From Afipia sp. OHSU_II-C1 (lineage in GTDB: Bacteria; Pseudomonadota; Alphaproteobacteria; Rhizobiales; Xanthobacteraceae): DNA of 64,000 bases. The notes under the pieces are model-generated. The model did no database searches and had not been told where the DNA came from. It saw only the letters and a program-made list of their open reading frames with translations. The stretch lies in the NCBI RefSeq assembly GCF_000497575.1, contig NZ_APJI01000020.1, positions 62,001 through 126,000 on the forward strand, in the 5' to 3' direction. This document shows positions 37,701 to 46,113 of this stretch, one piece after another. The position numbers and the translations under genes were made by a program. The stretch's first letter is position 1. Each line of letters opens with the position of its first letter.

Positions 37701-37875
37701 GATGCTGCTGCAGGTCCACGACGAACTGATCTTCGAGGTGCCCGACGACGAGGTGGCCAGGACGTTGCCGGTGATCCAGCATGTGATGCAGGACGCGCCA
37801 TTCCCGGCGGTATCGCTCTCAGTGCCATTGCAGGTCGATGCACGCGCCGCCAGCAACTGGGACGAGGCGCATTGA
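34789..37875 (+). CDS. polA: DNA polymerase I
   Basis: 1028 residues. An N-terminal lysine/alanine-rich extension (about 1-38) precedes the 5' nuclease (VFLVDGSGYIFRAYHAL onward; YEADDLIATY; DNVPGVPGIGIKTA), a 3'-5' exonuclease-like domain (about 415-620) and the polymerase domain (about 640-1028) with DYSQIELRLLAEI, RRRAKAINFGIIYGIS and HDELIFEV. The polymerase motifs A, B and C are intact. In the exonuclease domain the position of E. coli Asp355 is Thr442, Glu357 is Glu444, Asp424 is Asp521 and Asp501 is Arg597, so proofreading is probably lost. It works in repair and Okazaki fragment processing. Confidence 0.96.
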   Translation: MPKKPATPATSSAAKAEKPAATKPAASAPAAKTPAKGDHVFLVDGSGYIFRAYHALPPLNRKSDGLQVNAVLGFCNMLWKLMRDMPPDNRPTHLAIIFDKSEVTFRNELYPEYKAQRAPAPDDLIPQFGLIREAVRAFDLPCLEQSGYEADDLIATYVREACERGATATIVSSDKDLMQLVTDCVSMYDTMKDRRIGIPEVIEKFGVPPEKVVEVQALAGDSVDNVPGVPGIGIKTAAQLINEYGDLETLLKRAPEIKQPKRREALIENADKARISKKLVQLDDRVKLDVPLDDLAVHEPDSRKLIAFLKAMEFSTLTRRVAEYSQIDPSDVEADTSMKSSFAPADVAADSPKTPPLGGEPDLFARGTTEKTSNAGQWSGSQPKQATASANGPQTPKALADARAEEARSAKFNRAKYATIKTVDELQRWVARAFDIGQVAITVETSTADPMQAEICGISLATGINEACYVPLAHTKPGDGSGLFAGGLAPDQIKAADALAALKPLLTNAGVLKIGHDLKFDSVVLAQHGIEMAPLEDSILISYVLDAGRAKHDYESLAESWFGHKAIGFGELIGSGKNRISYDQVPVDKATEYAAERADIVLRLWRVLKPRLMAYRVNTVYETLERPLVSVLARMERRGISIDRQVLSRLSGEFAQTAARVEADIQKMAGEPINPGSPKQLGDIMFGKMGLPGGAKTKTGAWSTSAQILDELAEAGHEFPARVLEWRQVTKLKSTYTDSLPEYVNPQTQRVHTTYALAATTTGRLSSNEPNLQNIPVRTEDGRKIRKAFIATKGHKLVSADYSQIELRLLAEIADIPSLKQAFHDKLDIHAMTASEMFGVPIKDMPAEVRRRAKAINFGIIYGISAFGLANQLGIPREEAGAYIKKYFERFPGIRAYMDATRDFCREHGYVETIFGRKCHYPDIKASNPSIRSFNERAAINARLQGSAADIIRRAMIRMEDALAEKKLSAQMLLQVHDELIFEVPDDEVARTLPVIQHVMQDAPFPAVSLSVPLQVDARAASNWDEAH

Positions 37876-37898
37876 TGGCAGGCGCGAGGTCATAGCGA

Positions 37899-38522
37899 TT
37901 GTCCACATCCCTGCTCGCCTTCGCGCTGACATGCTTTGTCATCGAGATCACGCCCGGCCCGAACATGGCCTATCTTGCGGCGCTGTCGCTCTCGCAAGGC
38001 GTGCGGGCAGGCATCGCAGCCGTTGCCGGAATTGCACTCGGGCTCTCGGTTTATGGCGCAGCGGCCTCGCTCGGCCTCAGCGCGGTCATCGACAATTCGG
38101 CATTTCTCTATGAGACGCTGCGCTGGGGCGGTGTCGCTTATCTGCTCTGGCTTGCATGGGATGCGTGGGCGGCCGAGCGCGACGTCGCGCCGGAAGCCGT
38201 CGAGGGCGGGATAGGTCCGTGGACCGCGTTCCGGCGCGGACTGATCACCAACCTTCTCAATCCGAAGGCCGCGGTCTTCTATGTCGCCGTGCTGCCGGAC
38301 TTCATCCAGATCGGCAAAGGCTCGGTGGCGGCGCAGACACTGATGCTGTCGGCGATCTACGTCGGCATCGCCACCGCGATCCATCTCATCATCGTTCTGC
38401 TGGCCTCGCAGCTTCAGAGTGTGATCGCCACACCCCGGCTGCGCCGTACGGTTCGCCGCGTCCTCGCCGTGCTGCTGGCTGCCATCGCCGTCTGGTTCGC
38501 GCTGAGCACGGGGCGAAACTGA
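37899..38522 (+). CDS. LysE/RhtB-family amino-acid exporter
   Basis: 207 residues with six membrane helices, starting with TTG; GAGGT lies about ten bases upstream. The family signature is FVIEITPGPNMAYLAALSLS near the N-terminus and NLLNPKAAVFYVAVLPDF in the middle. It exports amino acids or derivatives. The next gene is a second member, so the two may form a pair or a tandem duplication. Confidence 0.9.
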   Translation: MSTSLLAFALTCFVIEITPGPNMAYLAALSLSQGVRAGIAAVAGIALGLSVYGAAASLGLSAVIDNSAFLYETLRWGGVAYLLWLAWDAWAAERDVAPEAVEGGIGPWTAFRRGLITNLLNPKAAVFYVAVLPDFIQIGKGSVAAQTLMLSAIYVGIATAIHLIIVLLASQLQSVIATPRLRRTVRRVLAVLLAAIAVWFALSTGRN

Positions 38523-38562
38523 GATTCGCATCGCCCTCACTTTCTTTGACCGGAGTTTGCTG

Positions 38563-39198
38563 ATGCCGTCCTCCACAACCTTCCTCGCCTTCGCGCTGAT
38601 CGCACTGACCATGGTGCTGACGCCGGGGCCGAACATGATCTATCTGATCTCGCGTTCGATCTCGCAGGGGACGATGGCGGGACTGATCTCGCTCGGCGGC
38701 GTCGCGCTCGGGTTTGTGTTCTACATGCTGTGCGCGGCCTTCGGCATCACAGCACTCCTGTTTGCCGTGCCTTACGCCTACGACGCACTCCGGTTCGCCG
38801 GCGCCGCCTACCTGCTGTGGCTTGCATGGCAGGCGATCCGGCCGAATGGCCGCTCACCGTTCGAAGTGACGAAGCTTGCCATCGACCGGCCGCGCAAGCT
38901 GTTCATGATGGGCCTGCTGACCAATCTGCTCAATCCGAAAGCCGCGGTGCTGTATCTCGCCCTGCTGCCGCAGTTCATCACGCCGGATCATGGCAGCGTG
39001 CTTGGACAATCCCTCGCGCTCGGCTTCACGCAGATCGCGATCAGCGTCGTAGTCAACGCCATGATTGCGCTCGCAGCCGGATCGATCGCGCAGTTCCTCG
39101 GCACCCGCCCCACCTGGCTCAAGCTGCAACGCTGGCTGATGGGCACGGTGCTCGCCGCCCTCGCCGTCCGGATGGCGCTGGAGTCGCGGCGCGGCTAA
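38563..39198 (+). CDS. LysE/RhtB-family amino-acid exporter, second copy
   Basis: 211 residues, six helices. LTMVLTPGPNMIYLISRSIS and NLLNPKAAVLYLALLPQFI are the same family signatures as in the gene upstream, but the rest differs, so this is an old duplication or an independent paralogue. ATG 38563 has GGAG upstream; a TTG at 38557 is in frame. The last four bases overlap the stop of the convergent GST gene. Confidence 0.9.
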   Translation: MPSSTTFLAFALIALTMVLTPGPNMIYLISRSISQGTMAGLISLGGVALGFVFYMLCAAFGITALLFAVPYAYDALRFAGAAYLLWLAWQAIRPNGRSPFEVTKLAIDRPRKLFMMGLLTNLLNPKAAVLYLALLPQFITPDHGSVLGQSLALGFTQIAISVVVNAMIALAAGSIAQFLGTRPTWLKLQRWLMGTVLAALAVRMALESRRG

Positions 39199-39821
39199 CC
39201 CAGCTTCACCTCAAAGCCGCGCTTGACGCCCGGCCGCGCCATCATCGCCGCATACCAGCGCTTCACGTTCGGAAAATCCTCGAGCGCGACCTTGTGACGC
39301 TCATGTCGCCATGCCCAGCCGATGATCGCAAAGTCGGCGACCGAAATCCTGTCCGCGACAAATTCGCGCCCCTCGAGCCGGCGATCCAGCACGCCATAAA
39401 GCCGGCGTGTTTCCTTTGAAAATCGCTCGAGGCCGTAGCGCCGATCCTGCTCGTTTTCGAGTGCGATGAAATGATGCACCTGGCCGGGCATTGGCCCGAA
39501 GCCACCCATCTGCCACATCAGCCATTCCAGCACCGGAATGCGCTCGCCCAGATCCTTCGGCAGGAACCGTCCGGTCTTCTCGCCGAGATACAGCAGGATC
39601 GCGCCCGACTCGAAGATGCTGACCGGCCTGCCGTGCGGGCCGTCCGGATCGATGATGGCAGGAATCTTGTTGTTCGGGCTGATCTTGAGGAAAGCCGGCG
39701 CGAACTGCTCGTCCCTGGAGATGTTGATGGGATGCACCTTGTAGGGCAGACCCATTTCCTCGAGTGCAACGCTGATCTTGCGGCCGTTCGGCGTATTCCA
39801 GGCATAAAAGTCGATGGTCAT
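39195..39821 (-). CDS. Glutathione S-transferase, YfcG/Ure2p-like
   Basis: 208 residues. The thioredoxin-like N-domain has YAWNTPNGRKISVALEE, the cis-Pro segment NNKIPAIIDPDG and the glutathione-contact FESGAILLYLGEK; the C-terminal helical domain follows. NTPNG at the active site and SVALEEMGLPY point to the nu-class/YfcG group with disulphide-bond oxidoreductase activity. ATG 39821 has a GGCGG ribosome binding site. Confidence 0.88.
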   Translation of the reverse strand: MTIDFYAWNTPNGRKISVALEEMGLPYKVHPINISRDEQFAPAFLKISPNNKIPAIIDPDGPHGRPVSIFESGAILLYLGEKTGRFLPKDLGERIPVLEWLMWQMGGFGPMPGQVHHFIALENEQDRRYGLERFSKETRRLYGVLDRRLEGREFVADRISVADFAIIGWAWRHERHKVALEDFPNVKRWYAAMMARPGVKRGFEVKLG

Positions 39822-39931
39822 TTGCCGCCTTTTGTTGGTCTTGCGCTGTTGACGGTGAGCGATCCGCTGTGGAATGTCCACGCCGCAAGCCGTAAAATCC
39901 GCGAAATTCCCCTTAGCTTGAAGAGATTGCC

Positions 39932-40495
39932 TTGTCCAAATCAGCGTCCCGCGCCCGCCTCGCCGACATCATCCGCAAGCGCTCGTTCGGGCGTGGAGAA
40001 ATCACGCTGGCCTCCGGCCGCAAGAGCGATTTCTACTTCAACCTGAAGCCCACCATGCTCGACCCCGAAGGCGCGGCGCTGCTCGCCGAACTGTCGCTGG
40101 ATGCGCTGAAGGACGACAAGATCGATTACATCGGCGGGCTTGAAATGGGCGCGGTGCCGATCGCAGGCGCGATCGCGCAGCTGTCATGGCTGAAAGGACA
40201 TCCGATCGCCGCGTTCTTCGTGCGCAAGAAGCCGAAGGAACATGGCGCGCGACTCGCGGTCGAAGGCCTCGCCAAGGATGAAAGCCTCGCCGGCAAGCGC
40301 ATTGTCATTGTCGAGGACGTCACCACCACCGGCGGCTCGGCGATCAAGGCGGTGGATGCGGTGAAGGATTCCGGCGGCGAGGTGGTGCTGGTGTTCACCA
40401 TGATCGACCGGGACGAAGGCGCAACCGAAGCATTCGCCGAAGCCGGCATTCCGTTCCGCGCGCTCTACAAGGCGGGCGAATTTCTCAAGAGCTGA
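39932..40495 (+). CDS. pyrE: Orotate phosphoribosyltransferase
   Basis: 187 residues starting with TTG, with GAAGAGA about eight bases upstream. [17 protein letters not shown] and the PRPP loop [17 protein letters not shown] are the key motifs; [14 protein letters not shown] is the flexible catalytic loop. It makes OMP in pyrimidine synthesis. This is the shorter type seen in alphaproteobacteria. It is separate from other pyr genes. Confidence 0.95.
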   Translation: MSKSASRARLADIIRKRSFGRGEITLASGRKSDFYFNLKPTMLDPEGAALLAELSLDALKDDKIDYIGGLEMGAVPIAGAIAQLSWLKGHPIAAFFVRKKPKEHGARLAVEGLAKDESLAGKRIVIVEDVTTTGGSAIKAVDAVKDSGGEVVLVFTMIDRDEGATEAFAEAGIPFRALYKAGEFLKS

Positions 40496-40545
40496 CATCT
40501 GCGCCCTCGCCCTGCCTGCGGGAGCGAGGCGACGAGGAGGTATTT

Positions 40546-42006
40546 TTGACTGACACCAATGCGCGCCTGCCACGGGCTATCACCCGCCGCGCCCGCTTCG
40601 GGTTTGCTGCCGCCGCCCTCGCCCTTGCTCTGTTCCCCGCGCCGGCCTTCGCCGCCGAAGGACTGAATGGCGCGAAGCTCTCGATCCTCTGGGCGCTGCC
40701 GTTCGTCGGCATTCTTTTGTGCATTGCCACGGGTCCGGTGTTCTATCCCCATGTCTGGGAACATCACTACGGCAAGTTCACCGCGCTCTGGGCGGCGCTG
40801 ATCGTCGTTCCACTGTTCGCCACCGCCGATGTTCACACCGTCACGACGACACTCGCGCACACGGCGCTGCTTGAATACATGCCGTTCATCCTGCTGCTGC
40901 TGGCGCTGTTTGTCGTCGCGGGCGGCATCTATCTCGAAGGCAACCTGCACGACAGCGTGTTCACCAACACCGTATTGCTCGCCGTCGGCGGGCTGATGGC
41001 CAGCGTCGTCGGCACGACAGGTGCCGCGATGATCCTGATCCGCCCCCTGATCCGCGCCAACGACGACCGGCGATACAACGCGCATGTCGTGGTGTTCTTT
41101 ATTTTCCTCGTCGCCAATATCGGCGGCGCGCTGTCGCCGCTCGGCGACCCGCCGCTGTTTATCGGCTTCCTCAAGGGCGTCGATTTCTTCTGGACCACGA
41201 AACATCTGTGGCAGGAGACCCTGGTGGTCGGCGGGATCGTGCTCGCGATTTTCATGGTGATCGATCTTTACGTGCATCACCGCGAGGGCCGCTTCACCAA
41301 ACTGAAAGACCCGACGCCGGACTCGCCGCTCAGGCTTCACGGCAAGATCAATCTCCTGCTGATCGCGGTCATCATCGCCGCCATCCTGATGAGCGCACAG
41401 TGGAAGCCCGGAATCTCCTTCCACATCGCCGACGTCGATCTCGAAATTCAGGACCTGCTGCGCGATGCGATCTTCGTCGTGGTTGCGATTGCCTCCATGG
41501 CGCTGACGCAAAAGTCGGACCGCGAGGCCAACGGGTTTTCGTGGGGACCGATCCAGGAAGTGGCGATCCTGTTCGCCGGCATTTTCATCTGCATCGTGCC
41601 GGTGATGGCGATGCTGCAGGCCGGGGCGCAAGGCCCGTTCGCCGCGCTGCTCGGCCTCGTCACCAACGCCGACGGCAGCAACAACGCCGCCGCCTATTTC
41701 TGGCTGACCGGTATCCTGTCGTCGTTCCTCGACAACGCGCCGACGTATCTCGTATTCTTCCAGCTCGCCGGCGGCGATCCGCAGGTTTTGATGGGAGTAA
41801 AGGCGGCGACACTGGCCGCGATTTCGTCCGGTGCGGTCTACATGGGCGCCAACACCTATATCGGCAACGCACCGAACTTCATGGTCTATGCCATCGCGCG
41901 GCAGGCCGGCGTGAAAATGCCGAGCTTTTTCGGCTATATGGTGTGGTCGATGCTGGTGCTGGTGCCGACTTTCGTGCTGGCGACGTTCCTGTTTTTCAGG
42001 CCGTGA
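40546..42006 (+). CDS. NhaD/ArsB-like ion transporter (sodium:proton antiporter family)
   Basis: 486 residues starting with TTG behind a near-perfect GAGGAGGT ribosome binding site. A signal-like first helix (FGFAAAALALALFPAPAFA) is followed by about eleven membrane segments. The N- and C-terminal halves each contain a helix break motif (GTTGAAMILIRPLIRAN and SSFLDNAPTYLVFFQLA), the layout of the ion transporter superfamily (NhaD, CitM). Substrate is inferred: Na+ or an anion. It follows pyrE by 50 bases. Confidence 0.82.
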   Translation: MTDTNARLPRAITRRARFGFAAAALALALFPAPAFAAEGLNGAKLSILWALPFVGILLCIATGPVFYPHVWEHHYGKFTALWAALIVVPLFATADVHTVTTTLAHTALLEYMPFILLLLALFVVAGGIYLEGNLHDSVFTNTVLLAVGGLMASVVGTTGAAMILIRPLIRANDDRRYNAHVVVFFIFLVANIGGALSPLGDPPLFIGFLKGVDFFWTTKHLWQETLVVGGIVLAIFMVIDLYVHHREGRFTKLKDPTPDSPLRLHGKINLLLIAVIIAAILMSAQWKPGISFHIADVDLEIQDLLRDAIFVVVAIASMALTQKSDREANGFSWGPIQEVAILFAGIFICIVPVMAMLQAGAQGPFAALLGLVTNADGSNNAAAYFWLTGILSSFLDNAPTYLVFFQLAGGDPQVLMGVKAATLAAISSGAVYMGANTYIGNAPNFMVYAIARQAGVKMPSFFGYMVWSMLVLVPTFVLATFLFFRP

Positions 42007-42128
42007 GCGCGACCACCGTCTGCACAATTGTTCGGCGCAAAGCCGCTCCCTAACTCGGCGTTTACCATCACGCATTAAGGTCGTTGACGCTGCGGCATGA
42101 AGTTGCCGCAGGCGTCAGCGTTGCGTGA

Positions 42129-42971
42129 GTGGGGCAGTCCGTGTTGCGTACAGAGTTGCGTATTTCGCGCGTGCGGCGCCGCATGACGCTTGTTCTCACT
42201 GTCATGCTGGCAATGCCCGTGGCGCTTGCGCCCCACGCGGCCTCCGCCGGCATTTTCGATTTCCTGTTCGGCGGTGACAAGCCGCAGCGGCAGGAGCCTC
42301 AGCAGCAACAGCAGCCGAGCAATGCCTTTGCCGATCCGTTCGGCCTGTCCACACCCAATCCCGCGCCTGCGCCGTCGGCTTCCTCCGGCGGGCGCTTCAC
42401 CACCTATTGCGTGCGGACCTGCGATGGCCGCTATTTCCCGCTGACGTCGCGCGGCAACGGCACGCCGGCACAGATGTGCCAGGCGTTCTGTCCGGCCAGC
42501 GCGACCAAGGTCTATTCAGGCAACAGCATCGACTACGCCGTCGGCAATATGGGCGAACGCTATGTCGATACGCCGAACGCCTTTGCCTATCGCAAGGCGC
42601 TGAAGGCGGATTGCACCTGCAACGGCCGCGATCCCGCAGGCCTCGCGCCGGTCGATCTGTCGCTCGACACCACATTGCGCCCCGGGGACATTGTCGCAAC
42701 CTCGAACGGTCTTGTGGCCTACTCCGGCACCAGTTCCGCCAACGGCCAGATCGCGCAGTTCACGCCGGTGAACAATTATCCGGGCCTGACATCGGAGTTG
42801 CGCGCGCGGCTCGGGGAAATGAAAGTCGCGCCGGTCGCAGCTGAAATTCCGGAAGACACATACTCGTCACAGGATGTCACCGGATCGGTGCCTGAACCGA
42901 AATATGCCCAACCGATGGCGCCGGACGCCGTCATGCCGAAAGTCGCGCCGAAGCCTCGCGCGCGGATGTAA
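42129..42971 (+). CDS. DUF2865 secreted protein
   Basis: About 280 residues if the first GTG is used. A signal peptide (LVLTVMLAMPVALAPHAASA) lies at residues 22-41; ATG 42183 would start just before it. A glutamine/proline-rich stretch precedes the DUF2865 domain (about 93-220) with its conserved YCVRTCDGRYFPL and paired cysteines CQAFC and CTCNG. The function of DUF2865 is unknown; it is largely limited to Rhizobiales. The start is uncertain (GTG 42129, GTG 42141, ATG 42183). Confidence 0.83.
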   Translation: MGQSVLRTELRISRVRRRMTLVLTVMLAMPVALAPHAASAGIFDFLFGGDKPQRQEPQQQQQPSNAFADPFGLSTPNPAPAPSASSGGRFTTYCVRTCDGRYFPLTSRGNGTPAQMCQAFCPASATKVYSGNSIDYAVGNMGERYVDTPNAFAYRKALKADCTCNGRDPAGLAPVDLSLDTTLRPGDIVATSNGLVAYSGTSSANGQIAQFTPVNNYPGLTSELRARLGEMKVAPVAAEIPEDTYSSQDVTGSVPEPKYAQPMAPDAVMPKVAPKPRARM

Positions 42972-42977
42972 AAGAAC

Positions 42978-43409
42978 TCACCGCCCGACAATGACGCCGA
43001 TCACATTCGGCGCGGCGAGATACTTCTCTTCCATTTCCATCCGCGCCCGCGCCTTGATCTCCGGCGTCAGCAGGCCGCGATGTTCGGCCAGAATCATCCA
43101 GCAATAGCCCCACCAGTCGGCGAGAATGCCGGTGTCATCGACCAGATCGTAGCCGTGTTCGGCGGCGAAAATGCGCGCCCGCGCCTCGTCCAGCGAGTCG
43201 AGGAATTCATGATCCTTCAGCGAGAACAGATCGTCGCTGAAATCGTCGGTGGTGTAGCCCCACACCGACATGCAGACCGCGTTGAACTCGCGGTCGATAT
43301 GATCGTCGTCCACCAGCCGCGTGCGGGCGGCGGCATGAAGACGGGAAAGCGTCCGGGCGAAGTCCGCGATGCGCGTCAGCGCCGTGTTGTCGAAAGCGAT
43401 ATTGGACAT
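42978..43409 (-). CDS. Hypothetical protein
   Basis: 143 residues, no recognised domain. Acidic and aromatic (CMSVWGYTTDDFSDDLFSL, ADWWGYCWMILAEHRG), no signal peptide and no membrane helix, so probably cytoplasmic. The N-terminal FARTLSRLHAAARTRLVDDD could be helical. Its stop is 6 bases from the stop of the convergent DUF2865 gene. Good codon usage and a 5' gap with promoter-like AT-rich sequence support a real gene. Confidence 0.75.
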   Translation of the reverse strand: MSNIAFDNTALTRIADFARTLSRLHAAARTRLVDDDHIDREFNAVCMSVWGYTTDDFSDDLFSLKDHEFLDSLDEARARIFAAEHGYDLVDDTGILADWWGYCWMILAEHRGLLTPEIKARARMEMEEKYLAAPNVIGVIVGR

Positions 43410-43599
43410 GTAGTCCTCAAGACCGATGACAGACCCTAGATGTGGTGGCCCGCAGGGACCGAATCACAATGATATATCAATGACTTGCTAAAGTGTTCTT
43501 AATTTGTTCCGAGATTGCAGTTTCCTCCGGGGAGATGATTTTCCGGGAACCCGACCAGCGCTACTATCGCACCGCTGATTCAGCGAAAGGGCGTCGACC

Positions 43600-44091
43600 A
43601 TGTTCAGAAGCCTGATCCTTGTCGTTCTGCTGACGTTTGCCTCCACCACGGCGTCGAATGCCCAGATCGTTGCGCTCGGCGCCAGCAACACCGCCGGATA
43701 CGGCGTCGGCGCATCGTCGGCCTTTCCAGCCGTCCTGCAGGAACTTCTGCGCGCGAAGGGCCGGCCGATGTCGGTGAGCAACGCGGGCATCAGCGGCGAT
43801 ACGACCGGCGGCATGCTGGCGCGATTGTCGAGCGCGGCGCCGGACGGAACCAGGATCGTCATCCTTCAGATCGGCGGCAACGATCGCCGGAAGGGTATCA
43901 GCGAAGCGGAAGCTGCGGCCAACAGGTCTGAAATCCGAAAGCGGCTGCATGCCCGCAGCATCCGCATCATCGAGGCTGACAGCTATGTATGGTCGGCTCT
44001 TCGCAGCGGGCTGCGGCAACCCGACGGAATTCATCTGACGGCAGATGGCCATCGCAAGGTCGCACAACAACTCGCTGCGTCCATCCGCTGA
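43600..44091 (+). CDS. Small secreted SGNH/GDSL hydrolase
   Basis: 163 residues with a signal peptide (SLILVVLLTFASTTASNA). Block I is GASNTAGYGVG (Ser nucleophile in GASN), block II SNAGISGDT, block III QIGGND and block V PDGIHLTADGH, a canonical DxxH. It is a paralogue of the gene at 16744-17313 and probably a periplasmic esterase; substrate unknown. Shorter than most family members (about 200) since the region between blocks III and V is trimmed. Confidence 0.82.
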   Translation: MFRSLILVVLLTFASTTASNAQIVALGASNTAGYGVGASSAFPAVLQELLRAKGRPMSVSNAGISGDTTGGMLARLSSAAPDGTRIVILQIGGNDRRKGISEAEAAANRSEIRKRLHARSIRIIEADSYVWSALRSGLRQPDGIHLTADGHRKVAQQLAASIR

Positions 44092-44105
44092 CCGGCGATC
44101 CCCTC

Positions 44106-44324
44106 TTAAGGCACAACCATGATGGGGATCGAAGCGAGTTCATGAGAGAGCTTGCGCACGGCTTTTTCGGCTTCAGCCGGAAGCTGCTCCGGGCTGCAGC
44201 AGAATGGCACCTCCAGCCCCAATGACTTGCTGGCGTCGCTTTCCCACACCAATCCGACAAACGACTTCTTCGTCACGAAGTCGTGCGTGAGATTGGCGAT
44301 CTTGATGCCGTCGATATCCGCCAT
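44106..44324 (-). CDS. Small hypothetical protein
   Basis: 72 residues. No domain recognised. It contains two cysteines side by side (FCCSPEQLP) and an amphipathic helix AEAEKAVRKLSHELASI. A very good ribosome binding site (GGGAGGT, seven bases before the ATG) supports translation. It lies convergent to the SGNH gene. Confidence 0.65.
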   Translation of the reverse strand: MADIDGIKIANLTHDFVTKKSFVGLVWESDASKSLGLEVPFCCSPEQLPAEAEKAVRKLSHELASIPIMVVP

Positions 44325-44484
44325 CTGAACCTCCCGTTTTGAAGTCAGAATAGCACGCCTTGCGACTGGGTTATATTATGACGGCTCGGGCCCGAGTCCC
44401 TCTAGCGCCCGCCATTACCTCCCACGTCATTGAATCGCGCGGCAATCCTGCGAATACTTCCGGCAGCAAAGCCGGGAGCCCTCG

Positions 44485-45336
44485 ATGCTTGAGAAGACGC
44501 CTGAGGCAACCGCCAATAAAACTTCGAACGCTATCCATCCGTTCGACCGCGCCACGCAGGCCGTCAATATGGACGGCCGCTGGCGCGGCACCGCGAGCGA
44601 GGATTACTTCGCATTCGTCGGCCCGTTTGGCGGCACCACCGCCGCGACCATGTTGCGCGCGATCATGGCGCAGCCGGAATGCACCGGCGATCCGCTGTCG
44701 GTGACGGTGAACCTGTGCGCGCCGGTGGCGCGCGGCACATTCGACCTGACTGCGCGGCTGATGAAAGCGACCCGCTCGACCCAGCACTGGATGATCGAGC
44801 TGTCGCAGGGCGGCGAGGTCGCGGCGTTCATGACCGCGGTGTTCGCAGTCCGTCGTCCGTCATGGTCGCACCAGCCCGCGCAGATGCCGCCCGCACCACC
44901 GTTCGACGCGATCGAACCGTTGCCGGACAGCGGCATCTCGCCGTGGGTGCGGCAATACCGGTTTCGTTTCGTCGAAGGCACGCCGGGCTACGGCAAGGGG
45001 CTGCGCGAGCCCCTCGGCAGCCCCTATTCGCGAATGTGGCTCAGCGACGCGCTGCCCCGGCGCATCGACTTTTTATCGCTGCTGTCGATGTGCGACACCT
45101 TCTTCGCGCGAATCTTTCATGTCCGCGGCGAGATCGTGCCGATCGGCACGGTGACCATGACGACCATGTTTCACGCCGATGCGGCGGATCTCGCGGCCGA
45201 AGACACCACCGTGGTGCTCGGCGCCGCCGACGCGAGGAGTTTTCACAAGAGTTTTAGCGACCAGACCGGCGAACTGTGGAGCCCGGGCGGACGCCTGCTC
45301 GCGACCACGTCGCAGACCGTCTACTTCAAGGCGTAA
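44485..45336 (+). CDS. Acyl-CoA thioesterase (double hotdog, TesB-like)
   Basis: 283 residues. The N-terminal hotdog half has GPFGGTTAATMLRAIM and the substrate-loop region NLCAPVARGTFDLTARLMKATRSTQHW; the C-terminal half repeats the fold. It fits the Acyl-CoA thioesterase family with two fused hotdog domains (4HBT_3), which hydrolyse acyl-CoA. Chain-length preference is unknown. The gene ends four bases before the stop of the convergent ABC ATPase gene. Confidence 0.8.
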   Translation: MLEKTPEATANKTSNAIHPFDRATQAVNMDGRWRGTASEDYFAFVGPFGGTTAATMLRAIMAQPECTGDPLSVTVNLCAPVARGTFDLTARLMKATRSTQHWMIELSQGGEVAAFMTAVFAVRRPSWSHQPAQMPPAPPFDAIEPLPDSGISPWVRQYRFRFVEGTPGYGKGLREPLGSPYSRMWLSDALPRRIDFLSLLSMCDTFFARIFHVRGEIVPIGTVTMTTMFHADAADLAAEDTTVVLGAADARSFHKSFSDQTGELWSPGGRLLATTSQTVYFKA

Positions 45337-45339
45337 GCA

Positions 45340-46113
45340 TCAGCGCGGATAGACCGGCGCGCAGACCGTCTGCCCGCCGGCCAGCCGCTCCACCGTGACG
45401 TCGACACCGTACACGGCCTTGAGCCGTGCGGCGGTGAGCACTTCAAGCGGCGTTCCCTGCGCAACGATCACACCGTCCTGCATCAGCGCGACGCGGCTCG
45501 CCACCGCGAAGGCCTGATCGGGATCGTGGGTGGAGAGAATGATCCCGGTGCCGCGCGCCGTGAGTTTGCGGATTTCAGCCAGCACCGCGACCTGATTGCC
45601 GAAGTCGAGACTGGCGGTCGGCTCATCCATCACGATCAGGGGCGCGGCCTGCGCCATCGCCCGCGCCACGATCACAAGCTGGCGCTGCCCGCCGGACAGT
45701 GTCGTCACCTCGCGCGACGCGAGCTCGGCGATGCCGAGTTCGGCAAGCGAGTCCTGTGCGATTTTCCGGTCTTCCTTCGTCGGCGCCGCGAACACGCCGC
45801 GATGCGCGACCCGGCCCATCAGCACCAGATCGGACGCGGTGTAGGGAAACGCCGTGTCCTGCGCCTGCGGCACATAGGCGATGCGGCGCGCAATCTCCGC
45901 GCGCGGCAGATCTGACAGCGCATCGTCGCCAAGTGACACGCGGCCGCCCTGTGCACGCAGCAGCCCGAGCAAAGTCTTGAACAGCGTGGTCTTGCCGCAG
46001 CCGTTCGGTCCGAGCAGACACAGCACCTCACCGGTCTCGACGGTCAGATTCAGATTCCGGCCAACAGGCCGCTCAGGATAACCGAATGCGAGATCGCGGG
46101 CGATGAGACGCAT
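45340..46113 (-). CDS. ABC transporter ATP-binding protein, BtuD/FecE-like
   Basis: 257 residues. Walker A GPNGCGKTT, Q loop YVPQAQD, signature LSGGQRQLVIVARAMAQ, Walker B LIVMDEPTASLD and the H-loop STHDPDQ are intact. It energises the permease encoded upstream; ATG 46113 overlaps the permease stop (ATGA). The likely substrate of the system is molybdate or tungstate, inferred from the molbindin at the head of the operon. The start at 46149 is less likely. Confidence 0.9.
   Translation of the reverse strand: MRLIARDLAFGYPERPVGRNLNLTVETGEVLCLLGPNGCGKTTLFKTLLGLLRAQGGRVSLGDDALSDLPRAEIARRIAYVPQAQDTAFPYTASDLVLMGRVAHRGVFAAPTKEDRKIAQDSLAELGIAELASREVTTLSGGQRQLVIVARAMAQAAPLIVMDEPTASLDFGNQVAVLAEIRKLTARGTGIILSTHDPDQAFAVASRVALMQDGVIVAQGTPLEVLTAARLKAVYGVDVTVERLAGGQTVCAPVYPR

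Noticed and set aside
40465..42075. Open frame of 536 codons on the - strand
   Set aside because: It is antisense to the antiporter gene, which has membrane helices and a strong ribosome binding site; the frame is Arg/Gln/His rich, typical of antisense GC-rich sequence.
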